Shown piece after piece: positions 1 through 11,416 of a stretch of 64,000 nt of DNA. The stretch covers positions 992,001-1,056,000 of the forward strand of contig JADNRY010000002.1 in assembly GCA_015501585.1 (NCBI GenBank). Direction: 5' to 3'. The position numbers were made by a program, and so were the translations under genes. Below the pieces are notes generated by a model that saw nothing but the letters and a program-made list of their open reading frames with translations, was not told the origin of the DNA and did no database searches. How positions within the stretch are numbered: the stretch's first letter is position 1; each line of letters begins with the position of its first letter. The stretch comes from Rhodocollybia butyracea. Its lineage: Eukaryota; Basidiomycota; Agaricomycetes; Agaricales; Omphalotaceae.

Positions 1-794
1 ATGTATGCAGCTGGAGATCAATGTGAGCACTGCTAAAAGTGTTCGAGTGTCCTGCGATGCAAGGAGGCGTCTAGCTTGAGCTGATCAGTTCACGGACAGT
101 CATAACTGCGGTGTTGGTTGACCAACATTAACACAACTTGATCTTCTTGTAGATTCAGATATGTCTCCCATAAGCTCTCTATCAAAGTTTCGTTTCCTGT
201 GGTAATATTGGAGAGCATTTGCGTCAGGATCCTGGCAGCCGAAGTTGCTGAGTATCAGACGCACATTAGTGAGGAGCAACCAACAGATGGACGCCTTTAC
301 CTTCTTCGTCGTCCATGAACGTCATGGAAGTAAAATAGTGCAATAGACGGCGAACGATGGGCTCAAAAGTTTTACTATCGCCAACTGTCAATGTCGAACA
401 CAATCTCTGAACAAACCCCCTGCTTACAATGCCTTGATCTGGTTCGCCGGCACATCCTTTACCAATTCCCCTGTAAACCTGGCTAAACTGAACAAGCGTT
501 GCTTCTCCTTTTCCTTGATACTACTTTCTTCACCATCATCGGAGCTATCCGAGTCTCCATCCCAGAATGTCATCTCAGCATGTGCAGCGGCTCGCCACAG
601 CTTTTGTATTTTGGTCCATACTATATCGCTTTCCCCCAATTGTTTTCTGGAAAATCGTCAGAAGAAGTTTGGTGCACGTTCGGGACTAAGAACCTGATTT
701 CAATATCCTTTAGATCTTCGGTAGCAAGCGCATCAAGGTCTATAGCGTTGATATCGGCAAGGCGGGAGAGAAGCTGTGAGACGACGGCAGACAT
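1..794 (-). CDS. Ataxin-10-like protein (Ctr86 family), partial
   Basis: Reverse-strand gene whose 3' part runs off the left edge. The ATG at 794 opens MSAVVSQLLSRL. Splicing GTTCTTAG...TTTTCCAG joins KDIEIR to KQLGESDIVWTKIQKLWRAA. Later exons read RRLLHYFTSMTFMDDEE, ILTQMLSNITTGNETLIESL, WETYLNLQEDQVV and RLLASQDTRTLLAVLTLISS. The block 'LTQ-LSN-TGNE...LW-TYL-L-EDQV...RLLAS' is what I know from fungal ataxin-10 homologues, helical ARM/HEAT-like proteins implicated in cytokinesis and cell polarity. At least three introns are needed; the last one (donor GTTAAT) is the least certain. The family call rests on remembered motif order, not a search. Confidence 0.6.
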
Positions 795-1254
795 AGAAAA
801 CCGAGGCAAAGCTGAAAGTCTTGGAAGGTTCTTATATGCTCAGTGCTGGCAGTGACAGACATAGACTAGAAGGATTTCGTGAGCCGTGTCACGATTCTTC
901 GCAAAGCACGTTGAACATTAACGTGAAATTGACGCTGATAGTGATACAGCTGTCATCGTCCGAGAGCTACGCTCATCTGCCAATTTCTCCGCGGCTCACC
1001 CAAAAGGTTCAAAGAAAACTCCGTGAATTTGTGCTTCTTCATTATCCAGCTGTTGGAATGGACGACGGCAGAATCGTAGAAACGAGGAAAAATCAAAGAA
1101 GCAGCTCAGCGTTGAGTTCATACTTGCGACCGGCGCTTAGCCTTCTGTCAAGTATTGGTCTAGTACGCTCGCGTCAGACAACCATCAAATTTTGGACTTC
1201 TACTGCATATCACTACCGCCCACGTCCTACTGAGTACTCTAACATATGATACAT
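795..1254. other. Intergenic, upstream of ataxin-10-like gene
   Basis: About 460 bases between the start of the ataxin-10-like gene and the stop of the Nudix gene, both reverse strand. A 142-codon forward frame opens here, but it has no recognisable domain and looks like chance. I see no clear TATA box or repeat. Confidence 0.4.
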
Positions 1255-2219
1255 TTAATCATATAGCTGCAGTTTCTTCATGAGTGAATACAGATACCAG
1301 CCTGTCAAACCCCAAACTTCAAAAGCTTCCTCTTTCCCTCCACCGATTTCCGAATCATTTTCTTCGGCGACATTGTTCCTTTCTGAAGGTTCGTCCGACT
1401 TGAGCAACAATCTCTCGGTTAGAACGAAATCAGATACTCCCACAGTGTAATACGGCTTATTTCCACGATACAGAGAAGCACGCAGACGTGTAGGAGAAGC
1501 TAAAGCTGAAAATGGGAGATGAAAGATAGCGTCGACTTCTGGGTGAGATATACTCTTTCGAAGGGCATTGATGTCACAAGATGGAATCGGTGTATCAAGA
1601 TTGTTTAATGTGCTAGGACCAGCATGCACAAAACCCTTCCATTACAAAAGTCAGCAGCGTTGTGAAGCAACATATAAATATATCGTACAACAAAAGGGTA
1701 TACGACCATATTTCCTCGCAGGTTAACCTCCGGCGGTCCAAATTGTCCAAGTATTTCTACGTTTTGTGGTAGGATACCAAGTTCTTCATGTGTCTCTCTC
1801 AGAGCAGCGTCTACAAGTGATGCATCGGTCTATAAAGCTAGTGATTCAGTCAAAACAACTGAAGATAAAGATAAAGAAAACTCACGGGATCAACGCGCCC
1901 ACCAGGAAAGCTGAAACAGAATAGGTTAACCGTGTAACCGTGCAATCTTCAATTTATTAGTCAAATCTAGGGCGTAATCTCACCTAACCTCGCCGGAGTG
2001 ACTTCTAAGCGTCTTGCCTCTAATTTCTAGCAAAATCCCGGGAATTCCTTGCACGTTCGCCAACGGGACCAATACCGCAGCTTTTCCTTCTACATTCTCT
2101 GTTGAAACTCGACCCTCATTGTGTTGCGCAGCTAGAAGGCCATTAGTAATGGCTTGTAGAGATCGTCGTGTCAGAGGGCGATGTAGATGGAAATACGGTG
2201 AAACTCCATTTACACGCAT
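1255..2219 (-). CDS. Nudix hydrolase, CoA diphosphatase type (NUDT7/8, Pcd1-like)
   Basis: Probable CoA/acyl-CoA diphosphatase, cleaving CoA to 3',5'-ADP and 4'-phosphopantetheine. Starting at ATG 2219 the protein contains LRSHSGEVSFPGGRVDPTD followed by ALRETHEELGI. This is the combined UPF0035 and Nudix signature of the CoA-pyrophosphatase subgroup, with the catalytic REx2EExG glutamates intact. The Nudix box is split by a phase-0 intron (GTGAGT...TTTATAG), and another intron precedes GFVHAGPSTLNNL. The C-terminus reads EVWGLTGWYLYSLMKKLQLYD, with the WGLTG block common at the end of this subgroup. No SKL-type peroxisomal signal is seen, so a mitochondrial or cytosolic location is as likely as peroxisomal. 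Confidence 0.85.
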
Positions 2220-3084
2220 AACGGTGGAAGGAGAAAGAGAGGATGACGTAATGACTCCTTATGTCAATGGTTTTAACTCTTTAGAGGTGTCAAAGCAGAG
2301 TATCGCAAACTTATGTGGCGCATGGATCACGACACACATGCACACACAAATGAGATCTCCATCGAATTGCATTCTAAAATAAAATGGTATGTAGCAGATC
2401 TTGTTCCGGCGCTCAATACATATCTCTTTATCCTGTGTACACTATCATCCCGGGGGTCAACATCGAATCGGATATTGTCGGAATACTTAAAGGCTTTCAA
2501 AGAAAGTAGTATGAAGTATTGATATCCCCAACTTTATCAAGTCCCCGTAGGGGATGTTACCAGATGAGATTGAGAAACTTACGAAGTTCCGGCGCTGGGA
2601 TCTGGGATCGGAGTCACATCATCCGAGTCAATCTATATCCAAGCCGCAGAGTTTCTGATCAGTGAATTGGTTGTTATCGGAGAACCGTTGGCAGTTGTGA
2701 CCTAGCTAGTTACTGCATCTCCTAGCTCCCGTTGTGTGCGGAAGAATGTCATCGGCAGCTTTGATAGCGAAGAGAGGTCTATTTTAACCGATCATACATC
2801 ATGTCTCCGAGCCAAGACGGGGTCCATTGATTGACTCATATCGACTGCAATGAAGAGAGCTTCGCCAATTGTTATATGGCAGTGGTCATCAGGAGCTCCG
2901 TAAAATCTGACTGATGACGAGAAAGAATGACTCGAAAGGCAAGTTCCATCCTGACCACTTGGTCTACCACCTACTGACTACCTATACTAATCCCTTGATT
3001 CAACCCAGCTACTGGTCTCGACTTTCGAAGCTCGGCTCTTCTGTTGAGCCCGTAGAATAAATGAAAAATAACACAATAAGTGAA
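2220..3084. other. Intergenic, upstream of Nudix gene
   Basis: No gene recognised. Short frames on both strands show no domain or consistent splicing. A small inverted repeat (CCCCGTAGGGG) lies near 2545. The stretch leads into the degenerate repeat field that follows. Confidence 0.4.
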
Positions 3085-3640
3085 TGCTAGCCGAAAACAT
3101 TATTATCCAATACATACCAATGACCAGACTTGAGTTGTTCTGAGCTGCGATTTTGGACTGCTAGATACAGGTTAATGCTAAGATTGTGACTCCGAGGGGG
3201 ATTCGTATTTTTGTAATCGTCGATACAAAATACGTGTCTAGTAGGTCGATTGTACTTGAAACTATCAATTAAATGACTCAAGTCGAGTTGTGTTGATCTG
3301 CGATCTTGAATTTTTAATAAATGCTAACCGAAGGGCGTATTTTCGGGAGCCGCGACTCATAAACAACCAGACTTGGATATGTACAGACCACCAGTCTGAA
3401 TGACTCGAGTTGACCTGGTTGCGAACTTGATTTTTTGGATGAAATCCACTCGAGAGGACTCATCTTTTCTGCTCATAGATACCGCTGGCAAAAAATACCA
3501 CCCAGAAAGTCAATTGTATCTTCAACAGTGACTCGGGCTAAGTTGTCACTGTTGAGAGCTTGAGCTGGAATCAACCGAATGCTATTCGAGGGTTCACATT
3601 TGTTGTTGTTGTAGGTCTCGGCCATCTCGGAGAACAAGCC
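3085..3640. repeat. Degenerate tandem repeats, unit about 130-150 bp
   Basis: Four diverged copies can be aligned by eye. Each opens near TGAC(T)C(A/G)AG..GTTG (about 3122, 3274, 3401 and 3531). Each continues with a 'CTG/GTTGCGA-CTTGA-TTTTT' segment, then 'GAATGCTA-CCGA-GGG...CGTATTTT' and 'TCGATTGTA-CTT'. Spacing is about 125-155 bases. No reading frame is preserved across units, so this looks like non-coding satellite-like or decayed transposon sequence. Confidence 0.5.
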
Positions 3641-3881
3641 AGAGATAATTTATCTACGGCTGTCCTTCAATACATGATGGTGGAGGACCCCTGATAATGG
3701 GTGTAGAAAGGTGTAGAACCCAAATTCTTGACCCTCCAAACATGTAAATTTGAGTTCAGGTTCATCCCCAGCCTCGATTTTTGAACAAAAATTCACCTGG
3801 AGGTTCATTTCCGCGTCTGAAAACGGCTAAAGCAAATTTCAAGGTTTCTGGTGGTGACTATGTAACAAAAACAATAAACTA

Positions 3882-4252
3882 CTAAACAAAATCTTCATCT
3901 TCTTCCCTGATATAGTCCTCAAATTCAGAACTTCCGACTCCTTAGTGATCCTAAAATCCGGACAAATAGGCTCTGACTGAAACTAGATCCAGCATAATGC
4001 CAAAATCATACCGAAACAGGATCTCGGTTCTACCCCTACTGTATTACCAGGGGTCCTGATGGTGGGGGAAAGGGGGAAGGCCCAAACGTAAATAAGTACC
4101 AACGTTTTTTCGCTCATAGGCACCAAGTATATGTTAGCAAGTCGATCTACCAATTGTTCGGGCTGAGGTTGTGTATTTTCGTCAAAGTCGAATCCCGGAT
4201 AAGCCGATGAATCCCAAAGTGGGTGGGTCCGGTCCGGCCAGCGCTTAAACAT
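3882..4252 (-). CDS. Possible small hypothetical gene, divergent from BRAP2
   Basis: Reverse frame from ATG 4252 reads MFKRWPDRTHPLWDSSAYPG and continues with FDFDENTQPQPEQLVDRLANIYL, a protein-like composition. A second protein-like piece, GSSEFEDYIREEDEDFV then stop, lies at 3882-3940. An intron such as GTACTT...CATCAG may follow the first exon, but I could not join the two pieces without an extra uncertain intron. The start is only 40 bases from the start of the divergent BRAP2 gene. It could be a real short gene, a decayed one, or an alternative 5' region. Family unrecognised. Confidence 0.3.
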
Positions 4253-4292
4253 CTCCAGAAACTTTGGAAACTTTCATGTTGTTCGTATTACA

Positions 4293-6302
4293 ATGCGCGG
4301 TTTTCATGTTCGGATCGTGTTGAGCAGCAAGAACAAAATATTATCTCAGCCCACTTCTATTCCTGACTCTATCTTTGATAAATTACCAACACATCATCCG
4401 AAACCAACGAATCGACACAACGCGACATTCAATCCCCATAGGAAAGATTACAGGTTTGGGCCTATTCGCATTGATTGGATGGACTCGCCGCTACAAGCGT
4501 CTACAAGCTCCACTGGAAAGGCAAAGGAGCAGAGAGGTGGTGGTACGTCAATAATGACTGTAAGACGGCAGTACTCGGCAACTGACATCAATTTACAGGA
4601 CATGCACTTGCACAATTCGTTGCGAGTGAGACCGTGTCTGGGTCTACCAATCTACCAGATGGTGTGATTCATATCTTTCGAGAGTGCGAGAATCCGTCAG
4701 AACAACCGTCTATTTCTAGACCAGTCACGGATGGCGTCGTTTTGGCTATCTTAGCAGTCCCTTCGTGGATGGCTCCTTCAGACCTCCTAACTTTTGTTGC
4801 CCCTGCAGCAGAGACGATATCCCATCTGCGAATATTGAGGTCTGATAGTAACCTTTTTCATGTTCCGGATGGATCTGATACATTCTTTCGTTAGAGACTG
4901 TGTTCCCAATCGTTCAATTGCCCTCATCAAGTTTCAAAAGCCAGAAGATGCCTCCGAATTCATCGAAGCTTATAACGGAAAACCGTTTAACTCTATGGAG
5001 GTAAAGCTGGCTTTGCTTGGGGCTTTCGTATCAAACTAATCACATTTAGCCCGAAATTTGCAACATCGTACACATACTTTCCGTCCAACTTCAAACAGAA
5101 GATACAGTGTCGCAGGGAATAGCTCAATCTGTCTCGTCGCAGAATCATATGTATGAGCTCCCTACTTGTCCGGTTTGTTTGGAACGGATGGACATGGCAG
5201 TCACGGGCCTCATCACTGTTCCCTGCTCACACACCTTCCATTGTCTGTGTCTAGGCAAATGGGGCGATAGCCGGTAATCTCACTCACTCTCCCTTCACTC
5301 TCCCTTTGCATAATTGACCGACGCTGGTTCCACAGATGTCCTGTTTGCCGATACTCACAAAACCTGATGTCCTCTCATCCATCTTCCTCCTCAACGCGGC
5401 CTACCCCCATTCCATTCGCCAACTCATCCACAGTCAGCATGTCCTCATGCTCTGCTTGCTCGTCCACCGCGAATCTTTGGATCTGTCTCATATGTGGAAA
5501 TGTTGGGTGCGGACGGTATGGGCGAGCCCACGCCGAAGCTCATTACCAATCTACCACCCACCTCTATGCACTGGAACTCGAAACTCAGCGCGTTTGGGAC
5601 TACGCGGGAGATGGTTATGTTCACAGGCTTATCCGAAACAGAGCCGATGGTAAGTTGGTCGAACTTCCAAGTGCTGCGTCGTCAATGGGTACAACTCCTC
5701 GCGAAAGCGGACTTGGACCTAGTACAGCTGACGCTCTTACCGCGGAAAAAATTGAAGCTATCGGTATTGAATATTCGTATCTGCTCACCTCGCAGCTTGA
5801 TTCTCAGAGGGCTTACTATGAAGATCAGACTGCAGAGTTGCAGATCCAAGTTGGAGAGTTGAGGGGTTTGGTGGAAAGATTAACAAAACAACTGGATAAG
5901 GAAAAGGATGCTTCTGTTGAAGCAGAACAGGAACGCCGGCGCTCGGACGAGGAGCGGATATCAGTACTCATCAAAGAAAAGACGAAGGCTGAAAGCAAAG
6001 CAGAAAAGATGACCGAGATTGCGAGGAGGTTAGAAAAAGATCTCAGAGAAGAGCGGGCGGTTACCGATGGTCTGATGAGCAATTTGGGTAAAATGAAAGA
6101 GCAAGCTGAGGCAGCGGACAAAGATCGGGAGCAGTTTGGCCTAAAGATTGGTGCACTAGAGGACCAGCTTCGGGATGTGATGTTTTTCTTGGAAGCAAAG
6201 ACGCAGATTGAGAGTGGTGGAGGTGCGATGAGCGAAGCCGCGGGAGGCTCGATCGAAATCTTGCCATCCCCACAAGCATCTAGTAAAAAGAAAAAAAGAT
6301 GA
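4293..6302 (+). CDS. BRAP2/Etp1-type E3 ubiquitin ligase (RING + ZnF-UBP)
   Basis: Homologue of human BRAP/IMP and yeast Etp1, cytoplasmic ubiquitin ligases that in animals tune Ras-MAPK signalling. Domains in order: the BRAP2 RRM-like domain ([20 protein letters not shown] ... [28 protein letters not shown]); a RING finger (CPVCLERMD ... CSHTFHC-x2-C ... CPVC); a ZnF-UBP ([25 protein letters not shown] ... H-x-H); and a charged coiled coil of about 150 residues ending in KKKKR. Introns with good signals follow RGGG, LRILR, FNSME and GDSR; joining them restores every conserved block. The ATG at 4293 gives [12 protein letters not shown] near the N-terminus. It is convergent with the F-box gene, with 60 bases between stops. 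Confidence 0.9.
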
Positions 6303-6364
6303 ATATACTCATACTACTGTAATGGAACTTGTCTATTGGGGAGGCGTATCTATATCTAAAGCAT

Positions 6365-8107
6365 CTAAAGTATTAAGAACTGTTTAATGTTTTCCTCTCT
6401 AAAGGTTGTTTCTACAACAAGATTGCCATCTTGCTCTACCCGCATAGGATACTGACCAATATAACACCAGTTGAGCCGGGGGAAAATGCTCGCATATTCT
6501 TTTGCAAGCTCGACCATTTTTTGTTGGTGCCACCTCTCCCAGGCAGCCTTCCTGAGCCTAATTTGTAGATACCGAGCTTGATCAAACGTTGCAGAAGCGT
6601 GGAATGTCAAACCGGTCACTTTGTTTAGCAACGACTGTTCATCCGACATGAGATAGTCCTGGAAGTGCACGTCACTGGGAAACACTGAGTTGACATAGTA
6701 GCCCTCAATAGACGAGTCAAATAGAGGGTGTCCTTCGACCTTATACGAGTCACGAGAAAATGCGAGACATTCAAGCTGATGAAGTGGTCGGAGGACATCG
6801 AGCACCACCTCATGCTCGATTTCCCAGTTGTTGCACCAACCAACCTGATTTCCTGCTGACAGCCAAAGTTTTCGCAGCAGGTGCAAATTCCCAATAACAC
6901 CGAGGGAGATTTCGGGAATACTGGTTGAGTCCCAAACCAGGTGAAGGGAGGTGACGTGACGAAAATCGCTTTTAATCGAGGGTAGGATATGGGTATCGAT
7001 GGTTGTTGAAGGGAGTGGCTGACAAATGGATAGGGAGTGAAGCTGGGGATTAGCTTGAATGAATGTTATGATGTCCTCCTCGGCGAGTGGGTTTGATTGA
7101 TTTAACCAGGTGAAACATTCTAAAGAGGGTATTTGTCCTCGATGCCCGAGGAACTCTACTGTAAGAGTATCAGAGCTGCTGACTTCCAGAGAAGTAATGC
7201 GGCTGGTGGATGACAAGAAGGACGAGAGAATGCTGAAATCTTGCATCGGAACCGCATTCAAGCTTAAAGTCCGCAGACGCGGGAAATCAATGGTCTCTTG
7301 ACCGAATGACAACAGTAAAGGTAGTCGTGTTCCCTTCCATGAAAATGTCTCAAGGGTCAGCGAAGTCGCTTGAAGCATTTTCGCTATCGTCGTAGCACAC
7401 GAGTCTGTATCCCTCCAGTCAGAAGGAAACCACTCCACGTCCAAAGCCAGACTCTCAATGGGCCATTTCGTACTTCCGTAAAAATTTGGGGCGTCCGAAT
7501 AACAATCCAACACTGCATGATCGATCACAACATGGCGTGCGGCGCATAAAGTCAGTGATTGTACGAGCTCTGCGGGAATTTTTATGCGGCTTTGCCAGTT
7601 CAAGCTTTGAAGATTTGGTAGTGAATTGTCAAGGATAGTGGCCAGAGCTCGAAGATACGCATCCTGCGCACTCTTCGGGCCTGTAAGACTGTTGTAAAAG
7701 GCAGCCATAGTCGGGAAGCGCGCCAAACGCGTCTCTACCAAGGCAGGACAGCCGATGTCGATAGTAATATGTCGAATACAAGGACCCAGTGCTTGAGTAT
7801 ATTCACTCCTCGCTCCCTCCTGCACCTCTATTAATAATGCCTCTAGGATACCCAGAGACACATCACTGCAAGTGAGCGTCACGCTGAAAAACTGGACGGA
7901 GCGTGCCAGCTGACGACAGTCGCGATCAATCAAGGCAAGGGTCTCCAAGTCTGAAGAAGGAATATGAGGTGCAACGTCGTGAAGGACCTCAATAGGAAGT
8001 CGAAATAAGGGGAATCGTGATTTAATTGGTCTTCCTCTGTTGGCACGGTCGAATGCTAGAGGACGAAAGGTTCGTGAAAGGGTTGTAGGCTCTATGGTCC
8101 AAGTCAT
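6365..8107 (-). CDS. F-box protein with LRR-like C-terminal region
   Basis: A single uninterrupted frame of 580 codons. An F-box-like segment lies near residues 34-80 (FRLPIEVLHDVAPHIPSSDL ... LIDRDCRQLA). It is followed by leucine-rich repeats of the style LRTLSLNAVPMQDFSILSSF and LHSLSICQPLP. This fits the substrate-recognition subunits of SCF ubiquitin ligases that are greatly expanded in mushroom genomes. The substrate is unknown. It has no introns, unlike most neighbours. Confidence 0.75.
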   Translation of the reverse strand: MTWTIEPTTLSRTFRPLAFDRANRGRPIKSRFPLFRLPIEVLHDVAPHIPSSDLETLALIDRDCRQLARSVQFFSVTLTCSDVSLGILEALLIEVQEGARSEYTQALGPCIRHITIDIGCPALVETRLARFPTMAAFYNSLTGPKSAQDAYLRALATILDNSLPNLQSLNWQSRIKIPAELVQSLTLCAARHVVIDHAVLDCYSDAPNFYGSTKWPIESLALDVEWFPSDWRDTDSCATTIAKMLQATSLTLETFSWKGTRLPLLLSFGQETIDFPRLRTLSLNAVPMQDFSILSSFLSSTSRITSLEVSSSDTLTVEFLGHRGQIPSLECFTWLNQSNPLAEEDIITFIQANPQLHSLSICQPLPSTTIDTHILPSIKSDFRHVTSLHLVWDSTSIPEISLGVIGNLHLLRKLWLSAGNQVGWCNNWEIEHEVVLDVLRPLHQLECLAFSRDSYKVEGHPLFDSSIEGYYVNSVFPSDVHFQDYLMSDEQSLLNKVTGLTFHASATFDQARYLQIRLRKAAWERWHQQKMVELAKEYASIFPRLNWCYIGQYPMRVEQDGNLVVETTFREENIKQFLIL

Positions 8108-8911
8108 GGCGGAGCTCTGTCAAACGTGAAAGATGAAGTAGAGTAATTGAAGGAGCGGAAAGAAGACCACTACCTGCTGGTTACTAGTGCTAGTTTGAGG
8201 ACTTGCACTTCTATATAACCAGCCCCAACATCACAATGAGGCGGACATAATACGTAAATGCACGGAAGGGTCGTTCGAATACAATCGTTGGGGTCGGGGT
8301 TACCTGGGTGAGGGAGGACGTGCCCTGAATGTACCGTAGTAGTGGCGGCCACAGAGTCGCGCTGAACTCGATGTGTAGGTAAATCGACCAAGATAAAGTG
8401 GTGACGGACTGAGAGCATCCAATCTCTGAACCACTTTCAAATGGAGTAAGTAAAGTTACTGAATATCAATCCTGAAACTGCCACTGAAAAGCATTAGCGA
8501 GTGATACATAATTGAGTAGTGGTTTTTGGAGTTTTTGGTGACCGTGGGGCGTGTTGGGGGTATGTAATCGACCTGTTCAGACTTTCAGACATACCACTGA
8601 CACCAACGGAGGAGAAGGGCGGACTTTCTTGTAACTCCTCGAGCTTGTACAAAGAACCGTGATCCTATAATGTTCGCCGACGCCTTCTATCCATTAAGTT
8701 ATAATGAAATCCGAAGACAGAGTGAATGCACGGATAATGAAGTTTCCAGGAGGGGGAGTTGAAAACTTGACTGGAAAGTGTCAAAAGTGAATTGTGCTAA
8801 AGTGACGATGACGTCTCTAAGCTGTCACGTGGACCACGTGTCCCTGAAATCCAATCAGGCGGCGGAAAGGACACATCTCTACTAAGTTTCTACAGCTTGC
8901 AAAGTTCGCCG
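8108..8911. other. Shared upstream region of F-box and Ste50 genes
   Basis: Bidirectional spacer of about 800 bases. Near the Ste50 side it holds a pair of CACGTG hexamers and a CCAAT motif (listed separately). The ORFs seen here are shorter than 90 codons and unconvincing. Confidence 0.5.
8826..8853 (+). promoter_or_regulatory. Paired CACGTG E-boxes and CCAAT motif upstream of Ste50
   Basis: CACGTG occurs at 8826-8831 and 8835-8840, three bases apart, making a larger palindrome. CCAATC follows near 8850. They lie about 60-85 bases before the Ste50 start codon. CACGTG is a typical bHLH target and CCAAT a typical HAP/NF-Y target; occupancy is inference. Confidence 0.4.
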
Positions 8912-11416
8912 ATGAATTCCCCGACGTTTGACCGTAGTATCTTCGACTGGGATGAGGATGATGTTCAGAACTGGCTCACAGGCCTTGGATATCCTCAGTA
9001 TGAATCCCAGATCAAAAGTAAGTTCTCAATTGCTATGTTCAACAATTGCTCACGTTGCTACAAGCACACCGGATTTCTGGCGATATTCTTTGTATGCTCG
9101 ATGCAGAAACGCTGAAGAGTATCGGTGTCACGACTATTGGACAAAGACTTGCAATCCTCAAAGCTGTGTATCTCCTGAAGATAGCCAACAATATTCCTCT
9201 TGACTCAGAATCTTATGTCCCTCCCTGTTTGTCTTTAAACACATCCTTCACACTATCTTTCTGACCTCTGTGTAGCCGAAGCTCAGGATCGCTCCGAGAA
9301 TATGACAGTGGAAAAGTTACATGGACTGGTCAAGGAACAGTGTACGTCTTGTTAAATTTCGGGCTCGGGGTTGATACTCAACTTCTGTGCAGCCGAAAGA
9401 CTACGTTCTCTCGAGGAGGAGAACAGGAACCTCAATTCTACATTACAGTCATTTTTGGATGACTACAACACCCTTAGACAATCGTTCGTCTCGAGATCGG
9501 TATGTTATCACCCAACTAGGCCAGAAATATGCCTGATAAGATATGGACTATAAAGGATGATCCCAGTCCCTCTCTCCGTCGCCAAGCATCATTCAAATGG
9601 GCTCAATTTAAGCCGACAAAGTCGCCTACCAAACCTGAACATGTCGAATCACCTCAACCCTCTCCTCAGCAGCTAGACCACGACATTCCTCCATACACTA
9701 GGAATACGCCATCTTCTCAGCTCGCTTCTACTTCTGCTCTCAACGACAGAGCAAAGGGACAGTCGTCCGTTACAGACTCTCCTAATCTATCTCAAGCATC
9801 AAAGCCAACCAGACAGGACAGCTCAGATAACCTTAAAAGTTTCAAGGTTAGTCTTGAAGACCCAACCTGGAAGGTCCTACCTGCTGCGCTCAAAAAATAT
9901 CGTATCAACAATGACAATTGGGAGAATTATGCAATGTTCATATGCTACGGGTCACCCGGTGCGTCCCCTCCTACATGTTATAGTTTTGTGTTCCTCATCC
10001 CTTAAGACTACAGGTAATCGCATTGAACGTTGTCTAAGTTACGACGAAAAGCCGCTTTTACTATTCCAGAAGCTCAAAGATGCCAAAAAGAATCCTGTTT
10101 TTATGCTCAAACACATCAAGGACATCCGTTCACCGATCGTCGTTGCACAGCAGAAACACGCTGCTCGAAAGGCGTCTTCTATCATGAATGGAGGAAACGA
10201 ACAGCCCTCCAATTCTACCTCAGCAACTGGCACATCTACAGGTCATACGAAAGCTTCCTCCCGCACGATCATACGCCCACCCAAACTAGAAGTTAACGAT
10301 ATTTCTGCCCCCGCTCCGTTAACGTCCTCCGGTGTTGGTGGCCTCAGTCCTCAGCCAAAATGGCCAGAACCAGGAATTGCGTCTCCTTTGATTGACGCCC
10401 AACGAAGGGTAGGAGATGGTGGAGGAGACGACTCGTTACTAGGAATACCTCCTACTTCAGCGGGAACCTTGACCCCTCACGGTTCTATGTCAACTATCTC
10501 GAGCAGTCTTACTCTCATAGGCCAATCTGATGCAGGTTCAGGTTCAGGGAAAGCACGCCTGCCTACCTCCGATTCTCCCCCATTAAGCAGTGGAAGGGAG
10601 ATGCCGGTGGCATCAGCTGGTGTATCATATGCGGTAGCGATTTACCCTTACATGGCAGAACAGGAAGATGAATTTGACGTCGTTGTGTGAGTGTTCTGAA
10701 TTTCTGATACAACAAGTGCTAATCGTTGTTGTTTCCAGAGGCGATACATTCGTCATTCTGTCCAGAGCTAAAGGTTGGTGGGTTGTTCAGCGTGATCCCA
10801 ATGGTACTGGCCTTGTCGATACCGATGTGGCGAAGCAGGGATGGGTACCTGCCGGATGTCTACTCGAAACCAACGTTCCCGTCGCATCTGCTATAGCTGA
10901 AGCGAATGCTGCCAAATCTGCTACAGGATCTGCATCTGGCCCCGATGCACCCATGTCCAAGACACCAATCTTGCCTCTTAGCATTATATCTACCAGTTTC
11001 CCTGGTATTGCTCTGATGGACTATAAGAAGAAGGGCGATGAAGAGCTAGACCTGGCTAAAGATGACGTTCTACGAGTGTTTAAGCGATATAACCATTGGT
11101 CTTATGCAAGTATTTCCCTCACTCAATGTTCTGCTCTCTGCTAACATCAATACTACAGGCTGTAAAAGAAGATGGAGGCGACCGCGGATGGGTTCCGGTG
11201 AGTTTATTACCCGATTTTCCTTGTGCATACAATTAAATTTTCTCTCAGTCCTGGTTCATTGGGAAGGTTGCGGCTGTACCTCCGACACCAGTCACAAGTA
11301 TTCCACCGCAGATGAATAACTCCTTGTCCCTTGAAGATTCGAATGGCCAACCCCAGGTATCACCGCTGTCTTCCGCTTTCCCGCCTGTACAATCACGCAC
11401 GACAACAGTGATATAG
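8912..11416 (+). CDS. STE50: Ste50/Ubc2-type MAPK adaptor: SAM, Ras-association, two SH3
   Basis: Adaptor linking Ras/Cdc42 signals to the MAPKKK Ste11 in mating, filamentation and stress pathways. Domains: SAM at the N-terminus (FDWDEDDVQNWLTGLGYPQY ... HRISGDILCMLDAETLKSIG); a short coiled coil (RLRSLEEENRNLNSTL); a Ras-association domain (FKVSLEDPTWKVLPAALKKY ... NRIERCLSYDEKPLLLFQKL); and two C-terminal SH3 domains (YAVAIYPYMAEQEDEFDVVV ... GDTFVILSRAKGWWVVQ; then GIALMDYKKKGDEELDLAKD ... GDRGWVPSWFIG). The two SH3 domains are the basidiomycete form described for Ustilago Ubc2; ascomycete Ste50 lacks them. Several introns of about 45-75 bases join in phase. The start is the first ATG in the SAM frame; stop TAG at 11414. 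Confidence 0.88.

Noticed and set aside
821..1249. 142-codon forward frame
   Set aside because: No domain, low-complexity codon mix, lies in the promoter of the reverse ataxin-10-like gene and has no splice support.
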